Assembly (NCBI GenBank): GCA_017446095.1
Contig: JAFSRN010000013.1
Location: forward strand, 122,331-186,330
Origin: Eubacterium sp.
GTDB taxonomy: Bacteria > Bacillota > Clostridia > Oscillospirales > Acutalibacteraceae
Length of the DNA stretch: 64,000 nt
Direction: 5' to 3'
The notes below the pieces were generated by a model. The model worked only from the letters and a program-made list of their open reading frames with translations, was not told the DNA's origin and searched no databases. Positions 54,308 to 63,796 of the stretch are shown piece after piece; position 1 is the stretch's first letter; the number at the start of each line of letters is the position of its first letter. The position numbers and the translations under genes were made by a program.

Positions 54308-55414
54308 ATGTCTGTCAAACTGAGCATTGCTTCAGCTGTATATAATCTTGACGAAACTTTTCTTCGCGCGCATATTGAAAGAATATGTGACCAGCTAACC
54401 GATGAAACCGAGCTGCTTCTTATCGACGACTGCTCGACAAATAATTCGGGCGAGGTCTGCAGAGAGTATGCCGACGCGAACGAAAACGTGCGCTATGTTA
54501 ATATGGGCGAAAACGGCGGACTCAGCCGTGTAAGAAACCGCAGTATCGAAGAAGCCGCAGGCAAGTGGGTTTTCTTTGCGGATGGCGACGATATGCTGTC
54601 AAAGCATTTTGTTGAAACGGCTCTTAAGCTTTGCGACACCGACGCGGATATTATTATCCACGAGCGCCTTAAGTTTATAGACGCTCTGCCGGAGGACGAA
54701 TCCTGCAAGGTTAGCGAGCTTGCGTTCCTTCCCGAAAACGCAGGTAGAACGCTCAGTATATCCTGCCTTTGCCTTGACCCGAATATCAGCAAGGTTTTCG
54801 GTCTGTCGAACCGCGCATTCTATCACGCTGCGTGGGGCGGACTTTACAAAAAAGCTTTCCTTACCGAAAACTCTCTCCAGTTTCCGCCGGGGCAGAAAAA
54901 GGCGCAGGACTCCGTATTTAACACAGAGGCATATTACTATGCAAAGCGTATAGCGTACCTGCCGTACGTTATGTATTTTTACCGCGGCAATCCTCAGGGC
55001 ATTACCAGAAGGTATAACAAGGATTTGCCCGAGGTTTACGGCAAGCTTCTCGGTTTGCTCTCCGCCGATAAGGATAAGTTTTATTCGGGTGACGGCGATG
55101 TTGAAGCGCGCTTCAGCAATCACCGCGTTGTTGCAAGCGCCATTGATAATATGAGGCTCAACATCTTCCACAAGGATAATCCGAAACCAAAGGAACAGCG
55201 CGAGGCGGAGTTCCTTGCTTTTCTGGATGAGGAACCGTACAAAAGTGCAATAGCAGGCTTTGACGCAAAAGCCTTTAACAGGCAGGAATGGCTGTTAGTT
55301 GTTAAACTGATGCGCAAAAAGCGCTTTGCAGCGCTTGATAAGTTTGTCGGCAACGAAACGCTGTTCAGCAAATTAAGCGGCGCATATAAACGCATCGCAA
55401 AGATTTTAGGATAG
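54308..55414 (+). CDS. Glycosyltransferase family 2
   Basis: 368 residues; AAGGTGA before ATG. GT-A fold: VKLSIASAVYNLDETFLRAHIERI, LLLIDDCSTNNSGEVCREY, GGLSRVRNRSIEEAAGKWVFFADGDDMLS with the metal-binding DGDD. The acceptor half is less conserved. Adds one sugar to the lipid-linked repeat unit on the cytoplasmic side. First gene of an eight-gene operon with gaps of five to thirty bases. Confidence 0.9.
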   Translation: MSVKLSIASAVYNLDETFLRAHIERICDQLTDETELLLIDDCSTNNSGEVCREYADANENVRYVNMGENGGLSRVRNRSIEEAAGKWVFFADGDDMLSKHFVETALKLCDTDADIIIHERLKFIDALPEDESCKVSELAFLPENAGRTLSISCLCLDPNISKVFGLSNRAFYHAAWGGLYKKAFLTENSLQFPPGQKKAQDSVFNTEAYYYAKRIAYLPYVMYFYRGNPQGITRRYNKDLPEVYGKLLGLLSADKDKFYSGDGDVEARFSNHRVVASAIDNMRLNIFHKDNPKPKEQREAEFLAFLDEEPYKSAIAGFDAKAFNRQEWLLVVKLMRKKRFAALDKFVGNETLFSKLSGAYKRIAKILG

Positions 55415-55419
55415 GTTAA

Positions 55420-56817
55420 ATGGGCGAAAAGGTAAAGGAACTTTACACTAAAAACTCAAAAATTTATATAGCCTTATACATACTCTTTATTTTCGGTGCC
55501 GCTATGGGCGACTATAAGGTGCTTAACACAAAGCTCGGCGCTCTGCCAAAGATAGTGTCTGCAGGTGTGCTCGGTCTTGCCGTGCTTTACATTCTGTGGT
55601 CGGGTAATTTTAAGAATTTCAAGGCGCTGTCGCGTTTCGGAATTCTGTTTTCGTCGATTATTATCGAGATTGTGTTTTGCTCAATACTGATATGGATTAT
55701 CGATTTGCAGTCGTTTTCGTATATATTCAAGGGCTTATCCAAGATTTCATATCAGTTTTTGAATATAGCCATAGTGCTTGCGGCGGCGTATATGTTTGAG
55801 GAAAAAGCCGCAAAATACACCTTCTTCGGTATTGCAGGGGCAAACTTTGTTATTATCGGTCTGGGCGCCGCAACCACGGGCGTAGGCGGTGCAATTAAGG
55901 ATATGATTGCAAACATCACCTCCTTTGGCGACAACGACGTTATTAATAACTCTACCTTTATCCGCGCAATCGAAATTCACGACATTACCTTTGTTATGGG
56001 TGTGTTTTTCCTGTACTTCGTTTTCTTCTGCCCGCGGGAAAAATACAGGTATGTTTACGCGGCAATTGCAATGTTCCTTTTCTTTGCAGGACTTAAACGA
56101 ATTGCGTTTTTGAGTTTGTTCCTCGCAATAGCATTTGCAATTTTGTGCAAACTGTTTTCCGCAAAAAATCAAAGGCGCATACTTATGATTACCGCGCTTT
56201 TGATAGTGGCGTTCTGCTATTACTATATTTCCATAATTCAAAACGGTATGTTTATCCGCTTCCTGACGGAACACGAAATCGAGCTAAACGGCAGAGAAAA
56301 AATATATGATTATATTTCGCAGTTCTATGAAGTTAAGCCGTCATACCGCGGCAAGGGATATGAATTCTGCGTTCAGCTGCTCAAGAGTATGAAGGGCACA
56401 AAGGATCAGGTAGTTGCGATTACCGCGGTGCATAACGATATTCTTAAGCTCTACGTTGAACTTGGCTTCTGGGGATTTTTGTGCTGGATTCTCACCTACT
56501 ATGTGTACCAGACGCACTGGTATATCAGCCGCTGCGGCGAAAAGGTTGCCGTATGCTTTATGACAATAAGCGTATATATGCTTATCACATATATGACGGA
56601 TAACACCACGTTCTACTATTGGTCGAGTATGATTATCCGTATGATTCCGCTGTCGTTCTTCTTTGACCCGGTTAAGGAAGCGCCGCTCAGGCAAACTGAC
56701 AGGTTGCAGATGAACACCTATCAGAGATGGCGCTATAACAAAATGGAAAAGGATATAAAACAGCAGATTAAACCGAGGATGAAAGCGCCGTCAGGCGATA
56801 ACGATTTAATTATTTAA
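55420..56817 (+). CDS. Wzy-like O-antigen/polysaccharide polymerase
   Basis: 465 residues with about ten membrane helices and a basic C-terminal tail (MEKDIKQQIKPRMK). Between helices lies a larger loop with HEIELNGREKIYDYISQFYEVKPSYRGKGYEFCV, and then VHNDILKLYVELGFWGFLCW, the pattern of Wzy/WaaL-type polymerases. It would join repeat units outside the membrane. Sequence identity among polymerases is low, so the assignment rests on topology, the VHND..K..ELG motif and position. Confidence 0.82.
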   Translation: MGEKVKELYTKNSKIYIALYILFIFGAAMGDYKVLNTKLGALPKIVSAGVLGLAVLYILWSGNFKNFKALSRFGILFSSIIIEIVFCSILIWIIDLQSFSYIFKGLSKISYQFLNIAIVLAAAYMFEEKAAKYTFFGIAGANFVIIGLGAATTGVGGAIKDMIANITSFGDNDVINNSTFIRAIEIHDITFVMGVFFLYFVFFCPREKYRYVYAAIAMFLFFAGLKRIAFLSLFLAIAFAILCKLFSAKNQRRILMITALLIVAFCYYYISIIQNGMFIRFLTEHEIELNGREKIYDYISQFYEVKPSYRGKGYEFCVQLLKSMKGTKDQVVAITAVHNDILKLYVELGFWGFLCWILTYYVYQTHWYISRCGEKVAVCFMTISVYMLITYMTDNTTFYYWSSMIIRMIPLSFFFDPVKEAPLRQTDRLQMNTYQRWRYNKMEKDIKQQIKPRMKAPSGDNDLII

Positions 56818-56831
56818 CAAAGGCAAAAACT

Positions 56832-57944
56832 ATGATCAGAATTTTACATTCAGTCAGCAATATGGACCGCGCAGGTATTGAAACCATGCTGATGAATTTT
56901 TACAGAAATGTTGACCGCGAGCAGGTTCAGTTTGATTTTTTGTGCAACAAACCGAACCCCGGGGATTACGATGAGGAAATCCGCGCCCTCGGCGGCAGGA
57001 TATTTGTTACACCGGGATTTAAGAGTTACCGCAAATACCTTAAATATATGACAAAACTGTTCAGCGAACACCCGGAATACAAAATTATTCACACTCATAA
57101 CGGCTCGCTTATGCTTTACGCGCTTGAGTCAGCAAAGATGAATAAAATCCCGATTCGTATTGCTCACGCGCACGCAACGGCGATTCCCGTCGGCTTGAAA
57201 AACGAAGTGAAAAAGCTGATTCGTCCGTTTATCAAATACGCGGCTACGGATTACTGGGGCTGCTCAAACGCAGCGGGAAAGTTCTATTTTTCCGAAGATC
57301 GGTGGAACAAAGCAAACGAGCTGATTCACAACGCAATTAATGTTGATAACTTTACGTTTAACGAAGCGGTGAGGAAAGAGATACGCGAGCAGTACGGCTT
57401 TGGCGACAAGCTTGTAATCGGCAACGTCGGCAGAATGATGGACCAGAAAAACCAGAAAAAGCTGCTTGACGTGTTTGCGGAGATACATAAGATTAACCCC
57501 GAAACCCAGCTTGTAATCATCGGTACGGGCGAGCTTGAAGATAAGCTCAGGCAGCAGACGCGCGAGCTCGGGCTTGAAGACGCAGTAACATACACCGGCG
57601 TTTTGAGCAACGTAAATGAATGGTACAGCGTTTTTGATGTTTTTGTTATGACCTCGCTTTATGAGGGGCTGCCCGTTGTAGCCGTTGAGGCGCAGGCTGC
57701 GGATTTGCCCTGCGTTTTAACCGATACAATTACACCCGAAGTTAAAATTACCGATAACGTTAAGTTTTTGGGACTTTACGACGAGAGTGCTGAATGGGCA
57801 AAGGCAATTCTTGAAATAGAGCCGGCAGAACGTGTAAGCCGTGCGGCTGAATTTAAGCAAGCAGGATATAATATAAGATACGAGGCAAAAAGAATGCAGG
57901 AGCTTTACTTAAAACTGTATTCTGAGATAACAGAGAAAGATTGA
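56832..57944 (+). CDS. Glycosyltransferase family 4 (GT1-like)
   Basis: 370 residues of the GT-B fold. N-terminal half: ILHSVSNMDRAGIETMLMNFYRNVDREQVQFDFL, with HTHNGSLMLYALESAK. C-terminal half: VIGNVGRMMDQKNQKKLLDVFAEI, VIIGTGELEDKLRQQ, FVMTSLYEGLPVVAVEAQAADLPCVLTD with the retaining-enzyme E-x7-E. It is in the middle of the operon, between the polymerase and the pyruvyl transferase. Confidence 0.93.
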   Translation: MIRILHSVSNMDRAGIETMLMNFYRNVDREQVQFDFLCNKPNPGDYDEEIRALGGRIFVTPGFKSYRKYLKYMTKLFSEHPEYKIIHTHNGSLMLYALESAKMNKIPIRIAHAHATAIPVGLKNEVKKLIRPFIKYAATDYWGCSNAAGKFYFSEDRWNKANELIHNAINVDNFTFNEAVRKEIREQYGFGDKLVIGNVGRMMDQKNQKKLLDVFAEIHKINPETQLVIIGTGELEDKLRQQTRELGLEDAVTYTGVLSNVNEWYSVFDVFVMTSLYEGLPVVAVEAQAADLPCVLTDTITPEVKITDNVKFLGLYDESAEWAKAILEIEPAERVSRAAEFKQAGYNIRYEAKRMQELYLKLYSEITEKD

Positions 57945-57949
57945 TTGAT

Positions 57950-59050
57950 ATGAAAATTGGCATCCTTACACATCACAATATAAATAACTACGGCGCATTT
58001 ATGCAGACTTACTGTTTGCAGGAAAAGCTGCGTGAGCTTTTTCCGCACGATGACGTTTACGTTATTAACTACATAATCAAAAAGCACAGCCTTATCAATA
58101 CCGCAGGCTTTTTCCGCATTTACCCTGATAAGGAAACGCCTATGTCGTGGATACGCAAGGTTTTTCAGCCCATAGTTTTTCACGATGCGCGCAACCAGTA
58201 TATGGCAAAAACCGCAAAGGTTTACAGCGTTGAGGATATAAACGCGCTCGGTCTTGACTGCATTGTTATCGGCAGCGATGAAGTGTGGAATTATCTTGAC
58301 CCCAAGAGTTACCTTCCCGTTAAATACAGCGAGGGGCTGAATGCTAAAAGCATTGTTGCTTATGCACCGAGCACGGGCAAGGCAGACGGTATTGAGGATG
58401 TTCCCAAAGAGGTTTACGAGGCGATGAAGGGCTTTACTGCGCTTTCCGCAAGGGATAAAGGCGCGCAGAATCTCTGCAAGACCACGCTCGGCATAACGCC
58501 GCAGTTGGTATGCGACCCGACCTTCCTTTTCTCTGCGCCGTTTATCTTTAACGAAAGAATCAGGTATTACACAAAAAATCCTTACATACTTTTCTACTAC
58601 TGCAACGGACTGCCGAAAAAATGGAAGGAAAAGATTATTGAAAACGCGCGTGCAGAGGGCTACGAAGTTCTCGGCGCAGGCGAATACGATAAGCTGTACA
58701 CCAAGGTTTCGGTTAGAATTACGCCGTTTGAATGGGCGGAGCTGTTTAAGCACGCGGAATATGTGTACACAGGCACTTTCCACGGCGTTGTATTTTCAAT
58801 TCTCTCGCGCAAGAATTTTAAGGTTTACGCTTCGATTAAAAGCCGTATCAAAAAAATCGGCGCGCTGCTTGAGCAGTTCGGTATCGGCGACAGAACCTTG
58901 ACTGAGGAAACGCTTCTCGACAAAGGCGAAAATATTGATTACGATAAAGTTTACGAATATATCGAAAAGCTAAGGGATAGCAGCAGCGATTATTTATACC
59001 GTGCCGTTAGCGGCGAGCAGATTAAAGGAGTAGCCGATGATACAGAGTAA
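57950..59050 (+). CDS. Polysaccharide pyruvyl transferase family protein
   Basis: 366 residues from the ATG at 57950; a TTG at 57941 is in frame but less likely. Family motifs: KIGILTHHNINNYGAFMQTYCLQ, IVIGSDEVWNYL, SIVAYAPSTGK, ALSARDKGAQNL, QLVCDPTFLF, YTGTFHGVVFSILSRKNF. These enzymes use phosphoenolpyruvate to add ketal pyruvate to sugars, giving negative charge. The F420-hydrogenase-beta family protein often found beside them is encoded 6.7 kb away at 50072. Its 3' end overlaps the acetyltransferase start by 14 bases. Confidence 0.88.
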   Translation: MKIGILTHHNINNYGAFMQTYCLQEKLRELFPHDDVYVINYIIKKHSLINTAGFFRIYPDKETPMSWIRKVFQPIVFHDARNQYMAKTAKVYSVEDINALGLDCIVIGSDEVWNYLDPKSYLPVKYSEGLNAKSIVAYAPSTGKADGIEDVPKEVYEAMKGFTALSARDKGAQNLCKTTLGITPQLVCDPTFLFSAPFIFNERIRYYTKNPYILFYYCNGLPKKWKEKIIENARAEGYEVLGAGEYDKLYTKVSVRITPFEWAELFKHAEYVYTGTFHGVVFSILSRKNFKVYASIKSRIKKIGALLEQFGIGDRTLTEETLLDKGENIDYDKVYEYIEKLRDSSSDYLYRAVSGEQIKGVADDTE

Positions 59051-59615
59051 GGCTGATTATAAGCGCTATCTTGAACAGGACAGAATTGCGCTTTACAGAA
59101 AAACAAAGCGACCGCGAATTGCAGGCGACGAAATTTGGCGATATGAAATACTTTTGCGTAAAACGGAGTACTATATGAATTGCCACAAAAGCCCCGTGGG
59201 CAAGGCGATTTCCGTATGGCTGCATTACCGCCTGCGCAAAGCAGGTATGAAGCTCGGCGGTTTCCACATTCCGCCCAACGCTTTTGAGGAAGGACTTTCA
59301 ATCGCGCACTGGGGACCGATTGTAGTGCATCCCACGGCGCGCATAGGCAAAAACTGCCGTATTCATCAGTGCGTAACAATCGGCGCCACAAACGGAATAG
59401 TACAGGCGGCAACAATCGGCGATAATGTTTTTATCGGCCCCTGCACTTCGATTATCGGCGATATTGCTATCGGCAGCGATATTGCTATCGGCGCAAACAC
59501 TGTTGTAACAAAGAGTTTTGAGGATAACGGTATAACAATTGCAGGAACGCCTGCAAAGAAAATCAGCGATAACAATTCTCATTCAAATCTGGCACCCGAG
59601 CTGAATCTGGATTAA
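59037..59615 (+). CDS. Serine-acetyltransferase-like (hexapeptide repeat) transferase
   Basis: 192 residues. Its C-terminal half is a left-handed beta helix: IVVHPTARIGKNCRIHQ, CVTIGATNG, ATIGDNVFIGPCTSIIGDIAIGSDIAIGANTVVTK, and AGTPAKKI closing. The N-terminal 85 residues are helical (RLRKAGMKLGGFHIPPNAFEEGLSIAHWG). This matches CysE-like sugar O-acetyltransferases found in capsule clusters rather than the longer cysteine-biosynthesis enzyme. Location in the operon supports modification of the repeat unit. Confidence 0.87.
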   Translation: MIQSKADYKRYLEQDRIALYRKTKRPRIAGDEIWRYEILLRKTEYYMNCHKSPVGKAISVWLHYRLRKAGMKLGGFHIPPNAFEEGLSIAHWGPIVVHPTARIGKNCRIHQCVTIGATNGIVQAATIGDNVFIGPCTSIIGDIAIGSDIAIGANTVVTKSFEDNGITIAGTPAKKISDNNSHSNLAPELNLD

Positions 59616-59629
59616 GAGGTAAAGTTTTT

Positions 59630-60544
59630 ATGAGCAAAGCAAAAAAAGGCGAAAAAGCGCCTGATAAAAAGCGTAAAAAAGTTACAAAATGGATTTGGGG
59701 CATTATTGCGTTTTTGCTCGTTGTAATAATTGCAATGGGCGGCGTGAACTTTTATCTGAATCAGAACTTCACGGTTTCGTTTTATCAGATAACATCCGAT
59801 AAGGTTTCAAACAACATACGCATTGTTGAACTTTCGGACTTGCACAATTCCGAATACGGCAAGAATAACAGCAAGCTGATTGCAAAGATTGAAGCGCTGC
59901 AGCCGGATCTTATTGTTTATGCAGGCGATATGATGAACGAGCAGGACAGCGATTATTCCGTGATGTTTGATCTGTCGGACAAGCTAAGCGAGATTGCACC
60001 GATTTATGCCTGCTACGGCAACAACGAGCTTGACCAGCAGCTGTTCTTTGACGATTCCTTCAAAAAGCAGCTCAGGGAACACCATGTAACCCTGCTCAGC
60101 AACGAGGCAAAGGACGTTGAAGTAGGCAGCTCTACTATTCAGCTTGTTGCAATTTCGGATAACGTCGACCAGTTTGATGTTGAAACAAACAACGCCAAAA
60201 AGTTTATAAATTCAATTGAACCCACCGACAACTGCCGCATCTGCCTTACGCATTATCCCGAGCTTTTTAATGAAAAGCTGCTGAATAAAAACATTGACAT
60301 TGCGTTTACGGGTCATGCTCACGGCGGACACGTGCGCCTGCCGTATGTAGGCGGACTGTACAGCCCGGGCGAGGGCTTTTTGCCCAAGTTTACCGCAGGC
60401 GTGGTTGAGGCTGATGACGGAACGCAGGTGGTTGTAAGCAGAGGTCTGGGTAACTCGAGCGAAGCTACGGGAATAAAAGGGCTTGAAATCCCCAGAATCA
60501 ACAATCAGCCCGAATTGGTTGTTGTTGATATTTGCTGGTATTAA
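59630..60544 (+). CDS. Membrane-anchored metallophosphoesterase
   Basis: 304 residues with one N-terminal membrane helix (WIWGIIAFLLVVIIAMGGVNFYL). The calcineurin-like phosphoesterase motifs are complete: ELSDLHN, YAGDMMNE, YGNNELD, LTHYPE and TGHAHGGHVRLP. It probably faces outside. A lipid- or polymer-phosphate substrate is plausible from its position between acetyltransferase and Wzz-like genes, but the family (YkuE-like) is broad. Confidence 0.87.
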   Translation: MSKAKKGEKAPDKKRKKVTKWIWGIIAFLLVVIIAMGGVNFYLNQNFTVSFYQITSDKVSNNIRIVELSDLHNSEYGKNNSKLIAKIEALQPDLIVYAGDMMNEQDSDYSVMFDLSDKLSEIAPIYACYGNNELDQQLFFDDSFKKQLREHHVTLLSNEAKDVEVGSSTIQLVAISDNVDQFDVETNNAKKFINSIEPTDNCRICLTHYPELFNEKLLNKNIDIAFTGHAHGGHVRLPYVGGLYSPGEGFLPKFTAGVVEADDGTQVVVSRGLGNSSEATGIKGLEIPRINNQPELVVVDICWY

Positions 60545-60574
60545 TACAAAATTTTGACGAAAGGAGGACGGTAT

Positions 60575-62017
60575 ATGAGAAACGAAAAGCATATGCTTGA
60601 TGACAGCGAGCTTGATTTGTTAATCGGCGCAAAAAACAAAAAGCGAATAAAAGTCTTTGGCAGGCTCACAAAAAAAGCGTTCTCACCCATAACCAAGGTG
60701 CTTGACGGAATCGACGCCGATTATTCCGACCGCCCGCAATCGCGTAAGGCGCTTATTGCGCTTTTCAAACTCAAAGTGCCGGTTTGCGTGCTGCTTATAA
60801 TTGCGGTTGTGCTTTCAGGCGGATATTTTTTCTGGAACAGTGAAAACACTGCATCAACGCAGATGAGCCTTAACTATGAGGAAGGCGCATACGGTCTTAA
60901 TCCTAACTCAACACGCTTTTATGTTTACGACATAGAGAGCCCCGAGGTTGTTGAAAAAATGCTCACTTACTGCGGTATTGACCCCGAGAGTGTTGATATC
61001 AACGATGTTATTAACAGCATTTCTGTTCGTCCGGTGAACGCAAAGACTTTTTCCGAAGAGGAATTGTTTATCACCACAACTTACAAAATCAGTATGAGAA
61101 AGCCGGCGGCTATCAAGGGCGTGGACGTTCAGACTCTTCTGAACTTCCTGTGCAAGGCGTACAAGGATAATTTTTACGATAATTATACCGAAAACCGCTC
61201 TATTCTTGAATTTGATGTAGAGGATTTTAACGACCAGGAATATATGGTTATTGCCGATTTGTTTGACCTCAAGGCGCAGCAGATTGAAAAATACCTCAAC
61301 ACAAGGTCAAAGCAGAGCAAGAGCTTTACGGAAGAAGCGTCCGACGAAACGTTCAAGTCGCTTGTCCAGAAGGTTGACGATATCAAAACCTACGACGTTG
61401 CGAAGTACCGTTCCTTCGTTAAGGAAGCAGGCTGCTCTCATGACAGGGCGCGTTACATCCGCTCGCTTGAGTATGTTAACAGAATCAACAGAATTGATTA
61501 TTCCAAGGATATGGCTGCCTACACTGTCAACAATCAGGGCATTAAAATGTACAACGAGGCTATGGCAAACGTTGTTATGATTCCGTCCGTTGACCAGGAA
61601 AGAAGCACATATTATATGTCCAGAACCAAAACGGGTATGGACTATATGGCAAAGCAGGCTGACGATTATCTTATTTCCGCGCAGGCGATTGCCAAGGATA
61701 TTAAGCACAACGAAAAGATTATTACCAAAATGAAAAACGGCAAAAACGAGAGTGCTGATATTGAAAAGGCAAACCGTATGATTAAGGATATCAACAAAAA
61801 GTTTGCTGAACTATCCAAGCAGGTCGAATCGGTTGATAAGGCGTACGTTAAGCATAAGACCAAGGATTATCTTACATTCAAGGCGTCAAACGCGTCCTTC
61901 ATGCAAAAGTTTCAGCTTACCAAAGTGTTTGTAATTGCGGCAGCCCTGCTCGTCTTTATCTACGCTTCAATTCTGATTAGATACGCATATATGAACAGGG
62001 GAGGTAGAAAGCAGTGA
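60575..62017 (+). CDS. Wzz-like polysaccharide chain-length protein
   Basis: 480 residues from the ATG at 60575, fixed by AAAGGAGG. Topology is that of polysaccharide co-polymerases: cytoplasmic start (about 65 residues), TM1 (VPVCVLLIIAVVLSGGYFFW), an extracytoplasmic mixed and coiled-coil domain of about 360 residues (TQMSLNYEEGAYGLNPNSTRFYV near the start), and TM2 (FQLTKVFVIAAALLVFIYASILI) close to the C-terminus. No kinase domain or PR-rich tail. It would set chain length with the polymerase. It overlaps the next gene by four bases (GTGA). Confidence 0.85.
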   Translation: MRNEKHMLDDSELDLLIGAKNKKRIKVFGRLTKKAFSPITKVLDGIDADYSDRPQSRKALIALFKLKVPVCVLLIIAVVLSGGYFFWNSENTASTQMSLNYEEGAYGLNPNSTRFYVYDIESPEVVEKMLTYCGIDPESVDINDVINSISVRPVNAKTFSEEELFITTTYKISMRKPAAIKGVDVQTLLNFLCKAYKDNFYDNYTENRSILEFDVEDFNDQEYMVIADLFDLKAQQIEKYLNTRSKQSKSFTEEASDETFKSLVQKVDDIKTYDVAKYRSFVKEAGCSHDRARYIRSLEYVNRINRIDYSKDMAAYTVNNQGIKMYNEAMANVVMIPSVDQERSTYYMSRTKTGMDYMAKQADDYLISAQAIAKDIKHNEKIITKMKNGKNESADIEKANRMIKDINKKFAELSKQVESVDKAYVKHKTKDYLTFKASNASFMQKFQLTKVFVIAAALLVFIYASILIRYAYMNRGGRKQ

Positions 62018-63786
62018 AAGAATTTCAATTGTTAAGATACCTCTCAAAGGGTAAGATCTTTATACTTATAATCGCGCTTCTCGGTTCGTCGTGGGTTTAC
62101 TTTTATGCAAATTCACAGCAGGTTTACACAGCGACTACCGTTATCCGCTATGCAAACAGCGCTATCGACGAGGGCTTGACGCCTAACGGCTCAAAGCTCG
62201 ACGTAACGGAGATTTATTCATCAACCGTTATTAAGGGCGCAATCGAGGATATGGGCGTTAACTGCACTATTGACGAGGTGCGCTCAAAGGTTAAGGTAAC
62301 ACCGATTATCCCCGAGGAAGAGGAATTAAAGCAGGAAACCGCACTCACCAAGGGCGAGGAATACTCGTATTTCCCTACAGACTATGTGATTACATATGAG
62401 GTAGGCTCGGAAAGGTCAGCAAATTTTGCAGGCAATATGCTCGACGCAATTGTAAAGAATTATTACACATTCTATTCCGAAAAATATGTTGACCAGATGA
62501 TTCTGCCGAATAACGCTTCCAATATCAAGGCAAACGACTACGACTATATTGAAAGCACCGAGATTATTCAGCAGTCCCTTAAGGACATCGACGATTATCT
62601 GCAGCAGAAAAAGACGAATTATCCTGATTTCAGAGCATCTGCAACAGGCTATTCGTTTACCGACCTTGAGGACATATACAATTATATAATGAACAACAAG
62701 GTTCCTCATTTGTATGCGAGCATCCTGCAGAATAAGTATACCAAGGATAACGATTTGCTTTTGAAAAAGCAGCAGAGCAAAATCGAAAGCATAGAAATTG
62801 ATATCAGGAACAATAAGGAACAGGCGAAAAAGCTGAAATCACTTATTGATAACTACAGCAGTAAGAACATCAGCACCCAAAGAACCACCGACGACGGCGA
62901 AGAGGGCGAAGCCTCCGTTATTATGAATGTTGAAGGTCATGACGAAGTAACCGACGTCACCACAACCTACGACGACCTTTTGCAGGAATATGTAAAGATT
63001 AATCAGTCCGTTAAAAACGACGAGATTGATAAAGACCACGCCGCGTATATTAAATCCGTATTTGAGGATAACACAAGAAAAACAGCCCTCAATGAAGATG
63101 TTGAGGCTGACATTGACGAGCTTGTTGACACCCTCAACAGCGAGTACGCAATAGTTCAGGCAACGGCGAAAGAGCTTAACGAGTATCTTGCTGCAAGCTA
63201 CCTGAATATGCTTAACTCGGTAGTAACCACTCAAAAGGTTAACATTAATCTTTACCTTGCGCTGGCTCTTGTATTCTTCCTGTTCTTCGGCTGCGCAGGC
63301 GCAGTTATTTTCGGCAGACTGAGCGACTTTATTCAGTACATTATGTACACGGATAAAACCACTAAACTTCCTAACAGGCAGATGTGCGACGTCCGCATAA
63401 ATGCTTACAGCGAAAAGGATCTGCCCGAACAGTTTACCTGCCTTGTTGTTAAACTCGACAGCCTTGTAAGAATTAACGAAACCTTAGGTCATTCAGCCGG
63501 CGATATGCTGATGAAGGACTTTGGTGAAATTCTTAAATCCGTATCGAGAAACTACGGCTTTATCGGCTGGAACCAGGGAACCTTCCTCGGCTTGTTTGAG
63601 CAGTGCTCGGCTGATAAGGCGGAACTCTTCCTCGATATGCTGAATAAGCGCGTAGACGAGTACAACGATAAGCAGCTTGAACTTGAAATTCAGTTCAGCG
63701 TGGCTTACAGCAATTCATCGGATGAGGATATATTTGATATCCGCAACCTTATCCGCAATACAACCGACAAGTTGTTCAAAAGATAA
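62014..63786 (+). CDS. Wzz-like chain-length protein fused to a degenerate GGDEF domain
   Basis: 590 residues from a GTG with AGGGGAGG upstream. TM1 (about 16-33), a Wzz-type start (YTATTVIRYANSAIDEGLTPNGSKLDV), a large extracytoplasmic coiled-coil domain, and TM2 (about 412-435, VNINLYLALALVFFLFFGCAG). Then a cytoplasmic GGDEF-like domain (about 450-590): TDKTTKLPNRQM, VVKLDSLVRINETLGHSAGDML are recognisable, but the motif is GWNQGTF and one of the metal Asp residues is Lys. It is probably not a cyclase; a receptor or allosteric role is possible. It shares an operon with polymerase and transferases, and no CpsD-type kinase is visible. Confidence 0.85.
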   Translation: MKEFQLLRYLSKGKIFILIIALLGSSWVYFYANSQQVYTATTVIRYANSAIDEGLTPNGSKLDVTEIYSSTVIKGAIEDMGVNCTIDEVRSKVKVTPIIPEEEELKQETALTKGEEYSYFPTDYVITYEVGSERSANFAGNMLDAIVKNYYTFYSEKYVDQMILPNNASNIKANDYDYIESTEIIQQSLKDIDDYLQQKKTNYPDFRASATGYSFTDLEDIYNYIMNNKVPHLYASILQNKYTKDNDLLLKKQQSKIESIEIDIRNNKEQAKKLKSLIDNYSSKNISTQRTTDDGEEGEASVIMNVEGHDEVTDVTTTYDDLLQEYVKINQSVKNDEIDKDHAAYIKSVFEDNTRKTALNEDVEADIDELVDTLNSEYAIVQATAKELNEYLAASYLNMLNSVVTTQKVNINLYLALALVFFLFFGCAGAVIFGRLSDFIQYIMYTDKTTKLPNRQMCDVRINAYSEKDLPEQFTCLVVKLDSLVRINETLGHSAGDMLMKDFGEILKSVSRNYGFIGWNQGTFLGLFEQCSADKAELFLDMLNKRVDEYNDKQLELEIQFSVAYSNSSDEDIFDIRNLIRNTTDKLFKR

Positions 63787-63796
63787 ATAACACAAA

